The notes beneath the pieces are model-generated. The model searched no databases and was not told where the DNA came from. It saw nothing but the letters and a program-made list of their open reading frames with translations. From Candidatus Phyllobacterium onerii (GTDB lineage Bacteria; Pseudomonadota; Alphaproteobacteria; Rhizobiales; Rhizobiaceae): a stretch of 64,000 nt of DNA. Shown here one piece after another: positions 36,935 to 46,114 of the stretch (its first letter is position 1; every line of letters starts with the position of its first letter). Where the stretch lies: positions 1-64,000 of the forward strand of contig NZ_JAQMHX010000014.1 of the NCBI RefSeq assembly GCF_028331445.1, in the 5' to 3' direction. Both the position numbers and the translations under genes were made by a program.

Positions 36935-38686
36935 TTGGCTGTTTCCCAATCTATCCGCCCTGGCGAACAACCCGCGTCACGCGACGCGGGTTTTCTCCCA
37001 ATCCTGTGGCGAAAGCTTCGCTACGATACGCGGCTTTCGAAACTGGCCGTTCTGGTAGTCATTTTTCTGCTGAGCCTGGTCCCTGTGCTGCGCCTCATGT
37101 CGACGGCCATTGCTCCCGGCGGCGAAGTTGATCTGACCGCTTTCGCAAGCCGCCTTGCGAGCCCGGCGGTCATCCGTGCAACGTTCAATACCCTTGACAC
37201 GTCCTTCTTCGGCGCGTTGCTGGCCCTTGTGATCGGTGCGCCCTTTGCCGTTGCCCTATCCATGACCGACTTGCCAGGGCGCCGGACGCTGGGTTTCCTC
37301 CTGCTGCTGCCGTTGATGATCGCGCCGCAGGTCATGGCGCTGTCCTGGCTGCACTTGTTCGGTCCATCGAGCACCTTGCTTGGAGCCTTCAATCTCTCGC
37401 CTCTCCCGGGCACTGCCAATCCTCTGCTCGGCCGCAATGGCATTATCCTGCTTTATGCCATTCAACACGCACCGATCATCTTTATCACGTTGCGAGCAGG
37501 GCTTATGCGTGTTCCGCGGGATCTGGTTGAAGCGGCGCGCTCATCGGGGTCTTCACCGCTCCGTGTCCTTCTCACCATTATCCTGCCGATGGTCCGGCCC
37601 TATATCGTCGCCGCAACGGCGCTTGCCTTCGTCTCTGGCGTCGGCAATTTCGGCATTCCTGCGCTGCTCGGCATGCCGGTCAACTATCTGACGCTGACAA
37701 CGCTGATCTATCAGCGAATTTCCAGCTTCGGCCCAAGTGTATTGCCGCAAGTTGCGGCGCTCTCCGTGCTGATTGCCATCCTGGCGCTCCTCGGCGTCAC
37801 GTTGCAAGCGCTGGCCATGCGCCGCGCTGGTCATCGTTTCACAGTTGGGACACCTGCGCGTTTCACCCTGGGAGGTTGGCGGTTGCCGCTCGCGCTGCTG
37901 GGCTGGGTCGCCATATTGTTCATGCTCATCCTTCCTGTTCTCGCCTTGGTAACGACTGCACTTATTCCGTCATTCGGTGTTCCGCTCAACTGGGCTACTT
38001 TGACCTTCTCCAACTTTGAGGAAGTGTTGTTTCGTCAGGCTTCGACCAATCGTGCCTTCCGCAATTCTACAATGCTGGCTGGCGGCACGGCATTGCTCCT
38101 CGCCTTCGGCGCCATTCCGTTGGCGATCGGTCTTGAACGCTTTTCGCGCCTGTCGCAACGAATACTGCACGGGATGATCGAACTGCCCTATGCGCTACCG
38201 GGCATCGTCCTCGCCATTGCCTGCATTCTTCTGTTTCTGCGACCGCTGCCATTCATCGGTAGCCTCTATGCAACGCCATGGATAATCCTCGCCGCTTATC
38301 TCATGCGCTTCTTCGCACTCGCGATGAAGCCGGTCACCGCGGCCGTTGGCCAGATGTCGCGAGATCTGGACGAGGCCGCGGCGGTTTCTGGTGCTTACCC
38401 CTTGCGCCGGATGATGACGATTATCGCGCCGCTGGCCGCGCCAGCCGCCGTCGCTGGCGCACTCCTGGTTTTCATGAGCGCTTTCAACGAGCTGACTGTC
38501 TCCGCATTGTTGTGGTCAAGCGGTAACGAAACCCTGGGCGTCGTGTTGTTCAGCCTGGAGGAAGCGGGGCTCGGCACGCAAGCTGCGGCAATCGCAGTCA
38601 CGACCATTGTCGTCGTCGTGGTATTGCTTCTTGTCCTGGACCGGCTCGGCAGGAGGCTCCCGGCGGGTGTCCTGCCTTGGCGTTGA
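36935..38686 (+). CDS. Fused double ABC permease (FbpB/PhnU-like)
   Basis: A 583-residue permease made of two homologous BPD_transp_1 halves, about 12 hydrophobic segments in all. Each half has an EAA loop: DLVEAARSSGSSPLRVLLTIILPMVRP in the first and DLDEAAAVSGAYPLRRMMTIIAPLAAP in the second. Such fusions are typical of iron(III) and putative 2-aminoethylphosphonate importers. TTG 36935 is the best available start, 6 bp after the binding-protein stop, with no nearby ATG. Its ATPase is encoded convergently. Confidence 0.88.
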   Translation: MAVSQSIRPGEQPASRDAGFLPILWRKLRYDTRLSKLAVLVVIFLLSLVPVLRLMSTAIAPGGEVDLTAFASRLASPAVIRATFNTLDTSFFGALLALVIGAPFAVALSMTDLPGRRTLGFLLLLPLMIAPQVMALSWLHLFGPSSTLLGAFNLSPLPGTANPLLGRNGIILLYAIQHAPIIFITLRAGLMRVPRDLVEAARSSGSSPLRVLLTIILPMVRPYIVAATALAFVSGVGNFGIPALLGMPVNYLTLTTLIYQRISSFGPSVLPQVAALSVLIAILALLGVTLQALAMRRAGHRFTVGTPARFTLGGWRLPLALLGWVAILFMLILPVLALVTTALIPSFGVPLNWATLTFSNFEEVLFRQASTNRAFRNSTMLAGGTALLLAFGAIPLAIGLERFSRLSQRILHGMIELPYALPGIVLAIACILLFLRPLPFIGSLYATPWIILAAYLMRFFALAMKPVTAAVGQMSRDLDEAAAVSGAYPLRRMMTIIAPLAAPAAVAGALLVFMSAFNELTVSALLWSSGNETLGVVLFSLEEAGLGTQAAAIAVTTIVVVVVLLLVLDRLGRRLPAGVLPWR

Positions 38687-38689
38687 CCA

Positions 38690-38788
38690 GAGCAATCCCA
38701 GGAAAAGTGGGAACCGGTTTTCCGTCCGGAATTGCGTAAAAAAGAGTTAGAGCAACTCCGTGATTCAAAGAAAAACGGAGTTGCTCTA
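38690..38788. repeat. Rhizobial intergenic repeat with 14-bp-stem hairpin
   Basis: The segment GAAAAGTGGGAACCGGTTTT, followed by a TCCGGAATTGCG stretch and AGAGTTAGAGC, resembles the mosaic intergenic repeats common in Rhizobiales. It ends in a perfect inverted repeat (38748-38761 and 38775-38788, loop 13). The hairpin lies exactly between the converging permease and ATPase genes and can act as a bidirectional terminator. The right arm supplies the TAG stop of the ATPase. Confidence 0.6.
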
Positions 38789-39820
38789 GGGAATGATCCA
38801 GGCGTCGCTAATGCCGAGATGTACCTTGCTTTCAAGAGCGAGGGGATGTGGGCTATCGAGTGTTAGCCACTCACCATTGGCAAGTTCAAGCCACGTTTCG
38901 TGCACCGGTCCACGATAGGTGCTTTGCTGAACGACTGCCGCGAGACCTCGATCGGAAAGGGTGACGGCCTCAGGACGCAGCAGGACCTGCACACTATCCG
39001 TATCGTTGGCCTGCCCACGCGCAGTGACCTGTGTGCCGCCGATATCGACGATGGTTGATTGGCCGTTCCTGCGCACGACCGTGCCGGAGACAACCGTCCC
39101 GCGACCGATAAACCCTGCCACCTTTCGGTCAGATGGCGAATGATAGACTTGCGAAGGGGAGGCGACCTGCAAAATATTTCCCGAACTCATGACCGCGACA
39201 CGGTCGGATAGCGCGAGTGCTTCCGATTGATCATGCGTCACGTAGACAATCGTTGCGCGCGTGCGCCGGTGTATATCGCGAAATGCTTCGACCATCGAAG
39301 CCCGCAAATGCATGTCGAGATTGGCGAGTGGCTCATCGAAGAGAATAATCTTCGCATCCGCAACAAGGCAGCGGGCGAGGGCAACCCGCTGACGCTGACC
39401 ACCGGAAAGCTCCTCGATCCCACGCTTGGCGTAACCATCGAGGCCCACACAGTCGAGGACGGCAGCGACGCGGCTCGCAACCTCGCCCTTGCCCACCTTT
39501 CGCGTCTTCAAGGGATAGGCGACATTTGCAGCCACATCCATGTGCGGCCAGAGTGCATAAGACTGGAAGACGACACCGACACCCCGTTCTTCCGGCTTTT
39601 TCTGGCTCTTCGCATCGGCGATCAACTCGTCACCAAACGACAGCTGCCCGCCATCCGGTGCTTCGAATCCAGCGATCAGGCGCAGTAAGGTGGTCTTGCC
39701 GCAACCGGATGGGCCGAGCAATGAAGTGAACGATCCGGCGGGGAAATCGATCGAGATATCGTTGAGCGCGGTGACGTCGCCGAAGCATTTTGTCAGGTTC
39801 TGGATGCGGATTTCGGTCAT
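38786..39820 (-). CDS. ABC transporter ATP-binding protein (FbpC/PotA-like)
   Basis: A 344-residue ATPase with Walker A GPSGCGKTT, signature ELSGGQRQRVALARCL, Walker B IILFDEPLANLD, VTHDQSEAL, and a TOBE domain in the last 100 residues. It is placed tail to tail with the fused permease and is most likely its ATPase, although it has its own promoter. The stop lies inside the intergenic repeat, so the C-terminus (AWIIP) may be set by repeat insertion. No clear ribosome site is seen before ATG 39820. Confidence 0.87.
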   Translation of the reverse strand: MTEIRIQNLTKCFGDVTALNDISIDFPAGSFTSLLGPSGCGKTTLLRLIAGFEAPDGGQLSFGDELIADAKSQKKPEERGVGVVFQSYALWPHMDVAANVAYPLKTRKVGKGEVASRVAAVLDCVGLDGYAKRGIEELSGGQRQRVALARCLVADAKIILFDEPLANLDMHLRASMVEAFRDIHRRTRATIVYVTHDQSEALALSDRVAVMSSGNILQVASPSQVYHSPSDRKVAGFIGRGTVVSGTVVRRNGQSTIVDIGGTQVTARGQANDTDSVQVLLRPEAVTLSDRGLAAVVQQSTYRGPVHETWLELANGEWLTLDSPHPLALESKVHLGISDAWIIP

Positions 39821-40080
39821 GCGCAGGTTTTACAATTCTTTCTCCAATTTGACACCGGCTATGCTGCGTTTGCGTAACATTTGTGTGACGAGCAGTTGAT
39901 GTCGGGCGTGCGCCTTACAAAAAACCCAGATAGCGCCTGTGATTAGCGCCGGAAGCACTGCCACGAAGGTTCAAATCATTACGAAACTATAATTTGAAAT
40001 GGCCTTCGGAGTCGTTAGTGCTTGCGCATTAGGGGAAGGCGGGCTCCCACGGCGTACCGCCACGAAAGAGATAATTTGTC
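39821..40080. promoter_or_regulatory. Divergent promoter region between ATPase and efflux pump genes
   Basis: A 260-bp gene-free stretch. It contains a TTCAAAT-15 bp-ATTTGAA inverted repeat (39970-39976 and 39992-39998), which may be an operator for the efflux operon. No local regulator gene accompanies it. Confidence 0.35.
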
Positions 40081-41304
40081 ATGAAGCGTTTAGGCCTTCT
40101 GATCGCCACAGCACTCATTGCCGGTATTGGCTATTTTGTCGTCTACCCCGAACTATACCCAAGTTCATCTTCACCGGCGCAAAGCACATCATCTGTCGAT
40201 GCATCATCTGGGGGCGGCAAGGCTCGTAAAGGGGGAGGAACGGCCTCCGTCGTGGTTGCATCTGCCAAATCGGAAGATGTGCCCGTTACGAAGACGGTCG
40301 TCGCCACGATGGAGCCGATCGACACGGTCGCCGTCAAACCTCAGATCGATGGTGTCGTGATCGAAAGCAAAGTCACCGACGGTCAAATGGTCAAGACCGG
40401 AGACGTACTGTTTCAACTCGACGACCGGGCAATTCGCGCCACGATCGATAAGGATCAAGCATTGCTTGCAAAGGACCAGGCGAGCCTGGTTGCTGCAAAC
40501 CTTGATCTATCGAGTGCTCAAGATTTGCAAAAACGCAACGTTGATACCAATCAGCAGGTCTATCAGTTCGAAGCCGCCGTGAAGGTGCTGGAAGCAACGA
40601 TCAATATGGATAAGGCTCAGATTGCAGCTGATCAGGTCCAACTGTCTTATATGACGATTACGGCGCCAATCGACGGGCGCGTGGGCGTCGTCAATACGTC
40701 TGTCGGCAACCTTGTTAGGACCGATGATGCCAACGACCTTGTTACCATAACCAAAATGGCGCCGCTGCGTGTCGCCTTCATCATCGCTGAGCGTGATTTG
40801 CCTGCCCTGAGAGCAGCGGTGGCGGATCATCCGACTCCTGTCCATGTCAAACTCCCGGGCAGCAACGATGTGGTTGCTACGGGCACTCTGAATTTCATCG
40901 ATTCGAGTGTCGATACTTCTTCCGGCACGGTTGTACTGAAGGCGGACATCACCAATACGGACGGTGCGCTTTGGCCCGGACAATATGTTACGGCTGTAGT
41001 GGAACTCACGGTTCACAAGAATGCAACGACCGTACCGCTCGTTGCCATCCAACAAGGAAATGACGGCTCGTTCGTCTTCCTCGTCCATTCCAACAAAACC
41101 GTTGCAAAGCAGAACATCACCCTCACCGACACGGTGGGCGACACCGCGGTTGTCGCTTCCGGTGTAGCGCCTGGTGACCAGGTGGTTGTCGATGGCCAGC
41201 TTCACTTGCAAGACGGGTCACCTGTCCAGACAACCACGCAAGCGGCAGACATAGCATCGTCGATCGACAGTCCGGATGCCGGAGCCTTAGAGGCCGTTAA
41301 ATGA
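40081..41304 (+). CDS. RND efflux membrane-fusion (HlyD/AcrA-like) protein
   Basis: A 407-residue periplasmic adaptor. There is an N-terminal membrane anchor (about residues 3-22), a Ser/Gly-rich linker (30-52), then the barrel-sandwich hybrid and coiled-coil regions (VAVKPQIDGVVIESKVTDGQMVKTGDVLFQLDD, hairpin about 115-190, and TITAPIDGRVGVVNTSVGNLV). A beta-barrel domain follows. It links the inner-membrane pump to an outer-membrane channel, which is not encoded here. It overlaps the pump gene by four bases (ATGA). Confidence 0.92.
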   Translation: MKRLGLLIATALIAGIGYFVVYPELYPSSSSPAQSTSSVDASSGGGKARKGGGTASVVVASAKSEDVPVTKTVVATMEPIDTVAVKPQIDGVVIESKVTDGQMVKTGDVLFQLDDRAIRATIDKDQALLAKDQASLVAANLDLSSAQDLQKRNVDTNQQVYQFEAAVKVLEATINMDKAQIAADQVQLSYMTITAPIDGRVGVVNTSVGNLVRTDDANDLVTITKMAPLRVAFIIAERDLPALRAAVADHPTPVHVKLPGSNDVVATGTLNFIDSSVDTSSGTVVLKADITNTDGALWPGQYVTAVVELTVHKNATTVPLVAIQQGNDGSFVFLVHSNKTVAKQNITLTDTVGDTAVVASGVAPGDQVVVDGQLHLQDGSPVQTTTQAADIASSIDSPDAGALEAVK

Positions 41305-44300
41305 ACATTTCATCGGTCTTCATTCGCCGGCCAATTGCAACCATCCTGCTTTCCATCGCGCTCGCCGCATCGGGACTCTTCGCCTACAGATTCATTCCCG
41401 TCGCTGCGCTGCCTGAAGTCGATTTCCCGATCATAACGGTTTCCGCTCAGCTTCCTGGCGCAGCACCGGATACGATGGCGAGTGCCGTTGCGACACCGTT
41501 GATCAAACAGTTCTCAACTATCCAGGCCATTTCGACAATCAGTTCGACGAGCACCGAGGGTGCAACGCATATTACGCTCGAATTCGATTTGAACCGTGAT
41601 ATCGATCAGGCCGCCGCCGACGTTCAGGCCGCAATCGCCAGCACGCTGCGCCGTCTGCCGGCCAATATGACCGACCCGCCGAATTACAGGAAAAGCAATC
41701 CTGCCGATGCACCGGTCGTTCTCGTGGCGCTGCAAAGCGACACGATGCAATTGTCGAAGCTCGACGACTACGCCGAAAACGTGATGTCTCCCGCATTTTC
41801 GACGATCAATGGTGTTGGAGAAGTCCAGGTCTTCGGCACCAAACAATATGCGGTGCGCGTCGAGGTCGATCCGGAGGCGGTGACCGCACGCGGCATAGGT
41901 CTCGACGAACTGACGGCTGCTGTCGCCAGCAAGAATTCGATCGCCCCCGTTGGAACGATCTCCAGTCCCACGCAGCAGATGGCGATTGAAGCCGATACGC
42001 AGGCGCAAAATGCCGATACGTTCCGCCAGATCATCGTCAAATCAGCAAACGGCAAGCTGGTTCGCCTGGGCGACGTGGCTCGTGTTATCGATTCCGTGGC
42101 AACGACGCAGACCGAAAGCAGGTATGACGGTAAGCCGTCACTGGTTCTGGGCGTTTTTCGCCAACCGGGCGCCAACACCGTCGACGTCGTGGATCGCGTC
42201 AAGGCGATCCTCCCGCAGTTCCAGCAGGATCTTGGGCCTTCGGCGACCATCCACATCTTGAATGACCGCTCGGCCTCCATCCGGCAAGCGGTATCAGACG
42301 TGCAATTTACACTGCTCTTGACGATCGGACTGGTCATCCTGGTGATCTTCATCTTCCTGCGCCGTGTGAGCGCAACGATGATCCCGATCGTGGCTGTCCC
42401 GCTTTCGTTGATCGCCACACTTGGCGCGATGTATGTGCTCGGGTTTTCGATCGACAACATCTCTCTGCTCGGCTTGACCTTGTCTGTTGGACTGGTCGTC
42501 GATGATGCAATCGTCATGCTGGAAAACATAGCGCGTCATATAGAAGATGGCATGGCTCCGCTCGAGGCGGCACTCAAAGGTAGCGAGGAGATCGGCTTTA
42601 CCATCATCTCGATTACCACGTCGCTTGTTGCGGTGTTCATCCCGATCCTGCTGATGGGCGGCGTCGTCGGGCGTATCTTCAACGAATTCGCCGTCGTTGT
42701 GACAGTGGCTATCGTTGCCTCGGCGCTGATATCCCTCACGCTGACGCCGATGCTCTGCAGCCATTTGCCACCCGAAAAACATACCGATGGCGAAAAGAAG
42801 AAGCCGCTCACCGAGCGTATTTTCGACGCGGTGCAGTCGGGTTACGGCCGTGTCCTTGATCTTTGCCTGCGCGCACGCCCCGTCATCCTCGGCGTGTTCC
42901 TGTTGACTGTCGTCGCGACCGGCTATCTCTTCACGACGATTAACAAGGGCTTCCTGCCGACCGAGGATATCGGGCAATTGTCGATCTCAACCGAGGCCCG
43001 GCAGGACATCTCGTTCGATGCCATGGTGGTGCTGCAGAAAAAGGTGGCGGATGCGATTTCGAGCAAGCCATATGTTGCGCACGTCGTGTCCACGGTTGGT
43101 GGTGGCTTCAACTCCGCAAGTCTCAATCAAGGGCGAATGTTCGTTGAGCTGAAACCAAAATCGGAACGACTGGCGCTTGAACCACTTCTGCGTGACCTGC
43201 GCCAAACCTTGTCGAAGATTCCCGGGATCACCAGCTACCCTGTCGCCGTGCAGAATCTGCGCATCGGCGGCGTCTCCTCCAATGCGCAGTACCAATACAA
43301 CCTTCAAAGTGTCACTTCGACGGACCTTTATCCATGGTCGCAGAAAATCCTACTGGCGATGCAGCAGGAACGCCAGACCTTTGTCGATGTATCGAGCAAT
43401 CTGCAGAATAATGCGCTTCAGGCGAATTTGGTGATTGATCAGGACAAGGCGCAAATGCTCGGCATCAATGCCGATCAGCTCCGCAACACGTTCTATTACG
43501 CCTTCGGTACCAATCAGGCGTCGACCATATTCTCGACCGCCGACAGCTATGAAGTCATTCTTGAGCTCGATCCGGACATTCCCTGGACAACCGACAAGCT
43601 TGATCAGATGCAGATCCGCTCGCCAACGACCGGCAAATTGATACCGCTCTCGGCCTTCGCCCATGTTGAGCGCAAGACCGGGCTACTGGCAGTCAGCCAG
43701 CTCGGACAGTTGCCTGCTGTCACGATCTCCTTCAATCTGCCACAGGGTGTCTCACTCGGTCAGGCGGTACAGGAACTCGATGCGCTTAAAACGCAGATGG
43801 GTGTTCCTGAGACAATCACATCAAGCTTTACCGGCACTGCTCAGGTATTCCAGCAATCCCTTGCCAATCAGGGTTTGCTGGTCGGCGCGGCGATCCTGAC
43901 GATCTATATCGTGCTCGGCATCCTCTACGAAAGCTTTGTCCATCCGCTTACCATCCTGACCGGACTGCCGGCGGCCGCGGCAGGCGCACTCGCGACGCTG
44001 GAGTTGTTCGGTTACGATCTCAGCGTCATTGCGATTATCGGCATCCTGATGCTGATCGGCATCGTCAAGAAGAACGCAATCATGATGGTCGACTTTGCGC
44101 TTGTTCGACAGCGAGCGGGTGAAACATCGTTCGATGCCATTCGCGAAGCCTGTCTCGTGCGTTTCAGGCCTATCATGATGACAACCCTCGCTGCTCTCAT
44201 GGGTACGATCCCCATCGCCATTGGGGCAGGAGCAAGCTCGGAGCTTCGTCAACCGCTCGGTGTGGCGGTCGTCGGTGGTCTCGTGGTTTCCCAGATCCTC

Positions 44301-44411
44301 ACGCTGTTCATCACCCCGGTTATTTTCCTCTATATGGAGGATTTATCTCGGGCCTTGAGCAAGATCGGCCGCCGGTTGCGCGGCACACACGCGCCGGCGC
44401 CGGCTGAATAG
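41301..44411 (+). CDS. RND multidrug efflux transporter (MdtB/AcrB-like, HAE-1)
   Basis: A 1,036-residue proton-driven exporter of typical full length. It starts with FIRRPIATILLSIALAASG and has two six-helix repeats with large periplasmic loops. The TM4 Asp-Asp pair is in SVGLVVDDAIVMLENI and the TM10 Lys in LIGIVKKNAIMMVDF, both needed for proton relay. TM4 to TM6 and the second docking domain are intact. Likely substrates are drugs, dyes or plant compounds. There is no adjacent TetR regulator or TolC, so partner and control lie elsewhere. Confidence 0.94.
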   Translation: MNISSVFIRRPIATILLSIALAASGLFAYRFIPVAALPEVDFPIITVSAQLPGAAPDTMASAVATPLIKQFSTIQAISTISSTSTEGATHITLEFDLNRDIDQAAADVQAAIASTLRRLPANMTDPPNYRKSNPADAPVVLVALQSDTMQLSKLDDYAENVMSPAFSTINGVGEVQVFGTKQYAVRVEVDPEAVTARGIGLDELTAAVASKNSIAPVGTISSPTQQMAIEADTQAQNADTFRQIIVKSANGKLVRLGDVARVIDSVATTQTESRYDGKPSLVLGVFRQPGANTVDVVDRVKAILPQFQQDLGPSATIHILNDRSASIRQAVSDVQFTLLLTIGLVILVIFIFLRRVSATMIPIVAVPLSLIATLGAMYVLGFSIDNISLLGLTLSVGLVVDDAIVMLENIARHIEDGMAPLEAALKGSEEIGFTIISITTSLVAVFIPILLMGGVVGRIFNEFAVVVTVAIVASALISLTLTPMLCSHLPPEKHTDGEKKKPLTERIFDAVQSGYGRVLDLCLRARPVILGVFLLTVVATGYLFTTINKGFLPTEDIGQLSISTEARQDISFDAMVVLQKKVADAISSKPYVAHVVSTVGGGFNSASLNQGRMFVELKPKSERLALEPLLRDLRQTLSKIPGITSYPVAVQNLRIGGVSSNAQYQYNLQSVTSTDLYPWSQKILLAMQQERQTFVDVSSNLQNNALQANLVIDQDKAQMLGINADQLRNTFYYAFGTNQASTIFSTADSYEVILELDPDIPWTTDKLDQMQIRSPTTGKLIPLSAFAHVERKTGLLAVSQLGQLPAVTISFNLPQGVSLGQAVQELDALKTQMGVPETITSSFTGTAQVFQQSLANQGLLVGAAILTIYIVLGILYESFVHPLTILTGLPAAAAGALATLELFGYDLSVIAIIGILMLIGIVKKNAIMMVDFALVRQRAGETSFDAIREACLVRFRPIMMTTLAALMGTIPIAIGAGASSELRQPLGVAVVGGLVVSQILTLFITPVIFLYMEDLSRALSKIGRRLRGTHAPAPAE

Positions 44412-45068
44412 TCAGGCAAGAGTGGAGCACACCGCCGCGAAATGAATACTGGCAGCGACCAGCACGAACGCGTGCCATATCGCGTTGTGAAAGGGCAGCC
44501 TCTCCAGAATGTGGAAAATAACACCGAGCGAATAGACCACGCCACCGGCGAGAATGAGCCAAACGATCGTGGCAGAGAGCGCGTCGGAAAATTCCTGATA
44601 GGCCGCGGCGCCGCTCCAGCCGAGCGCAAGATACAACGCGATCGACAGCCTGTCGAAGCGGTCTGGCTTCAGGAATTTTAGAAGCACGCCAACAATGGCA
44701 ATGGCCCATACACCTGCCAGCAGCCACCATGTTCCACTCTTGGCCATGAAGGGCGTATAGGTTCCGGCAATCAGGAGATAGATCGCCGAATGATCGAAAC
44801 GCCGCAGAAACCGCTTAATCGGCGAGATCGGCCAGATATTGTACGCGGCCGACAGCGACATCGATAAAACCAGCGTAACAAGATAGACCGTCGTTGCCAC
44901 ACAAGGACCCACTGCCGTTCGATCAAACATGAACAACAGCAGCGCGATGGAGCCCCCCATTGCCAGAATAACGCCAATGACATGAACAGCGCCATCGGCC
45001 CGCAGCTCAGCCAGCGTGTAGTCCCGATAGATTACGGCAGGCGCCGTTGAAGTGTCCGCTTTCGGCAT
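44412..45068 (-). CDS. Haemolysin III / YqfA family membrane protein
   Basis: A 218-residue protein with seven hydrophobic segments and the HlyIII/PAQR signature: FDHSAIYLLIAGTYTPF with the His near residue 97, GWSGAAAYQEF, and the closing FHILERLPFHNAIWHAFVLVAASIHF with conserved His residues. PAQR proteins carry a metal site made by these His residues. The physiological role in bacteria is uncertain, possibly membrane lipid or fluidity homeostasis. Its stop directly abuts the RND pump stop, with no space for a terminator. Confidence 0.9.
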   Translation of the reverse strand: MPKADTSTAPAVIYRDYTLAELRADGAVHVIGVILAMGGSIALLLFMFDRTAVGPCVATTVYLVTLVLSMSLSAAYNIWPISPIKRFLRRFDHSAIYLLIAGTYTPFMAKSGTWWLLAGVWAIAIVGVLLKFLKPDRFDRLSIALYLALGWSGAAAYQEFSDALSATIVWLILAGGVVYSLGVIFHILERLPFHNAIWHAFVLVAASIHFAAVCSTLA

Positions 45069-45127
45069 TGGATTTCCGATTTCGCCTTAGCATTGACGTT
45101 TGGGGGCAGCTTGTCCAGCGCCTGCCG

Positions 45128-46114
45128 CTATTTTCGATCGATCTCGGCGCGCCCATAGGCGAGCAACATAACGAGAATAACCACGCCATAGATGATCTGC
45201 CGGCCAGCTTCCGGCATCTGCATAACCGCGAGGATTGATTGCAGCAGGGTGATCAGGATAACGCCAGCAATCGTACCGAGGTAGTTGCCGCGGCCGCCGA
45301 GAATATTGGTCCCGCCGAGGACAACGGCCGCAATGGCCGGCAATAAATACGGATCACCCATGGCCTGATAGGCCTTGGTTGAATAACCCGCCAGTAGCAC
45401 ACCGGCAAAGGCGGCGGCCGCCCCCGACAGAACAAAACACCAGATGATCACCGCATTGGTATTCACACCGGAGAGGTAAGCTGCAGCCTCGCGATTGCCC
45501 ACCGCATAGACGCGCCGGCCGAATGCCGTACGAGTCAAAAGGAAGATGGTGAGCGCGCCAACGACGACCCATATCAGCAGGGCATTCGGAATACCGAAGA
45601 TCGGCCGACCGACAGCCAGGAAATGCATCGCATCGGTGGCATGGTCCTGCGGTGCAAAACCGCCCGTATGCAACACCATCAACCCTTGCACCACGGCGTT
45701 CATGCCAAGCGTGAAAATCATCGAAGGCAGCCGCAAATAGGCCACCCCAAGGCCATTCAGCAATCCGATCATCGCGCCGCAAAATACCCCGACCGGAATG
45801 GCGAGAAGATTGCCGGTCTCGCCGAACCAGCCCGCAATAGCCGTCGCCATCATCGCGCCGAGCGTCACCGTCCACGGGATCGAAAGGTCGATGTGACCGA
45901 TCAGGATGACCATCATTGCGCCCGAGGCGATGATACCGAGAAAGGCGCTGATTTGCAGTTGCTGCAGCAGATATTCCGGTGAGAGGAATTCACGGGAATA
46001 AAGCGCTCCGCCAAGCAGCATGAGGATGATGCAGGAGAACGCGATGACAAGCGAACGGTCGAACGCAAACCGCAGGGCAGGAATGGTGGCGACCGGAAGT
46101 TTCGACTCGCTCAT
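45128..46114 (-). CDS. Ribose-type ABC permease (RbsC-like), module A, second subunit
   Basis: A 328-residue BPD_transp_2 permease with about ten hydrophobic segments and the family motif GHIDLSIPWTVTLGAMMATAIAG, plus the late GGTNILGGRGNYLGTIAGVILI. ATG 46114 overlaps the stop of the first permease by four bases. A 32-codon upstream extension in frame is spurious. It works with the next permease and the RbsA-like ATPase. Confidence 0.88.
   Translation of the reverse strand: MSESKLPVATIPALRFAFDRSLVIAFSCIILMLLGGALYSREFLSPEYLLQQLQISAFLGIIASGAMMVILIGHIDLSIPWTVTLGAMMATAIAGWFGETGNLLAIPVGVFCGAMIGLLNGLGVAYLRLPSMIFTLGMNAVVQGLMVLHTGGFAPQDHATDAMHFLAVGRPIFGIPNALLIWVVVGALTIFLLTRTAFGRRVYAVGNREAAAYLSGVNTNAVIIWCFVLSGAAAAFAGVLLAGYSTKAYQAMGDPYLLPAIAAVVLGGTNILGGRGNYLGTIAGVILITLLQSILAVMQMPEAGRQIIYGVVILVMLLAYGRAEIDRK

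Noticed and set aside
42294-42977. Minus-strand frame within the RND transporter gene
   Set aside because: Low-complexity Asp/Arg/Gln-rich shadow with no support; the 1,036-residue transporter is intact.
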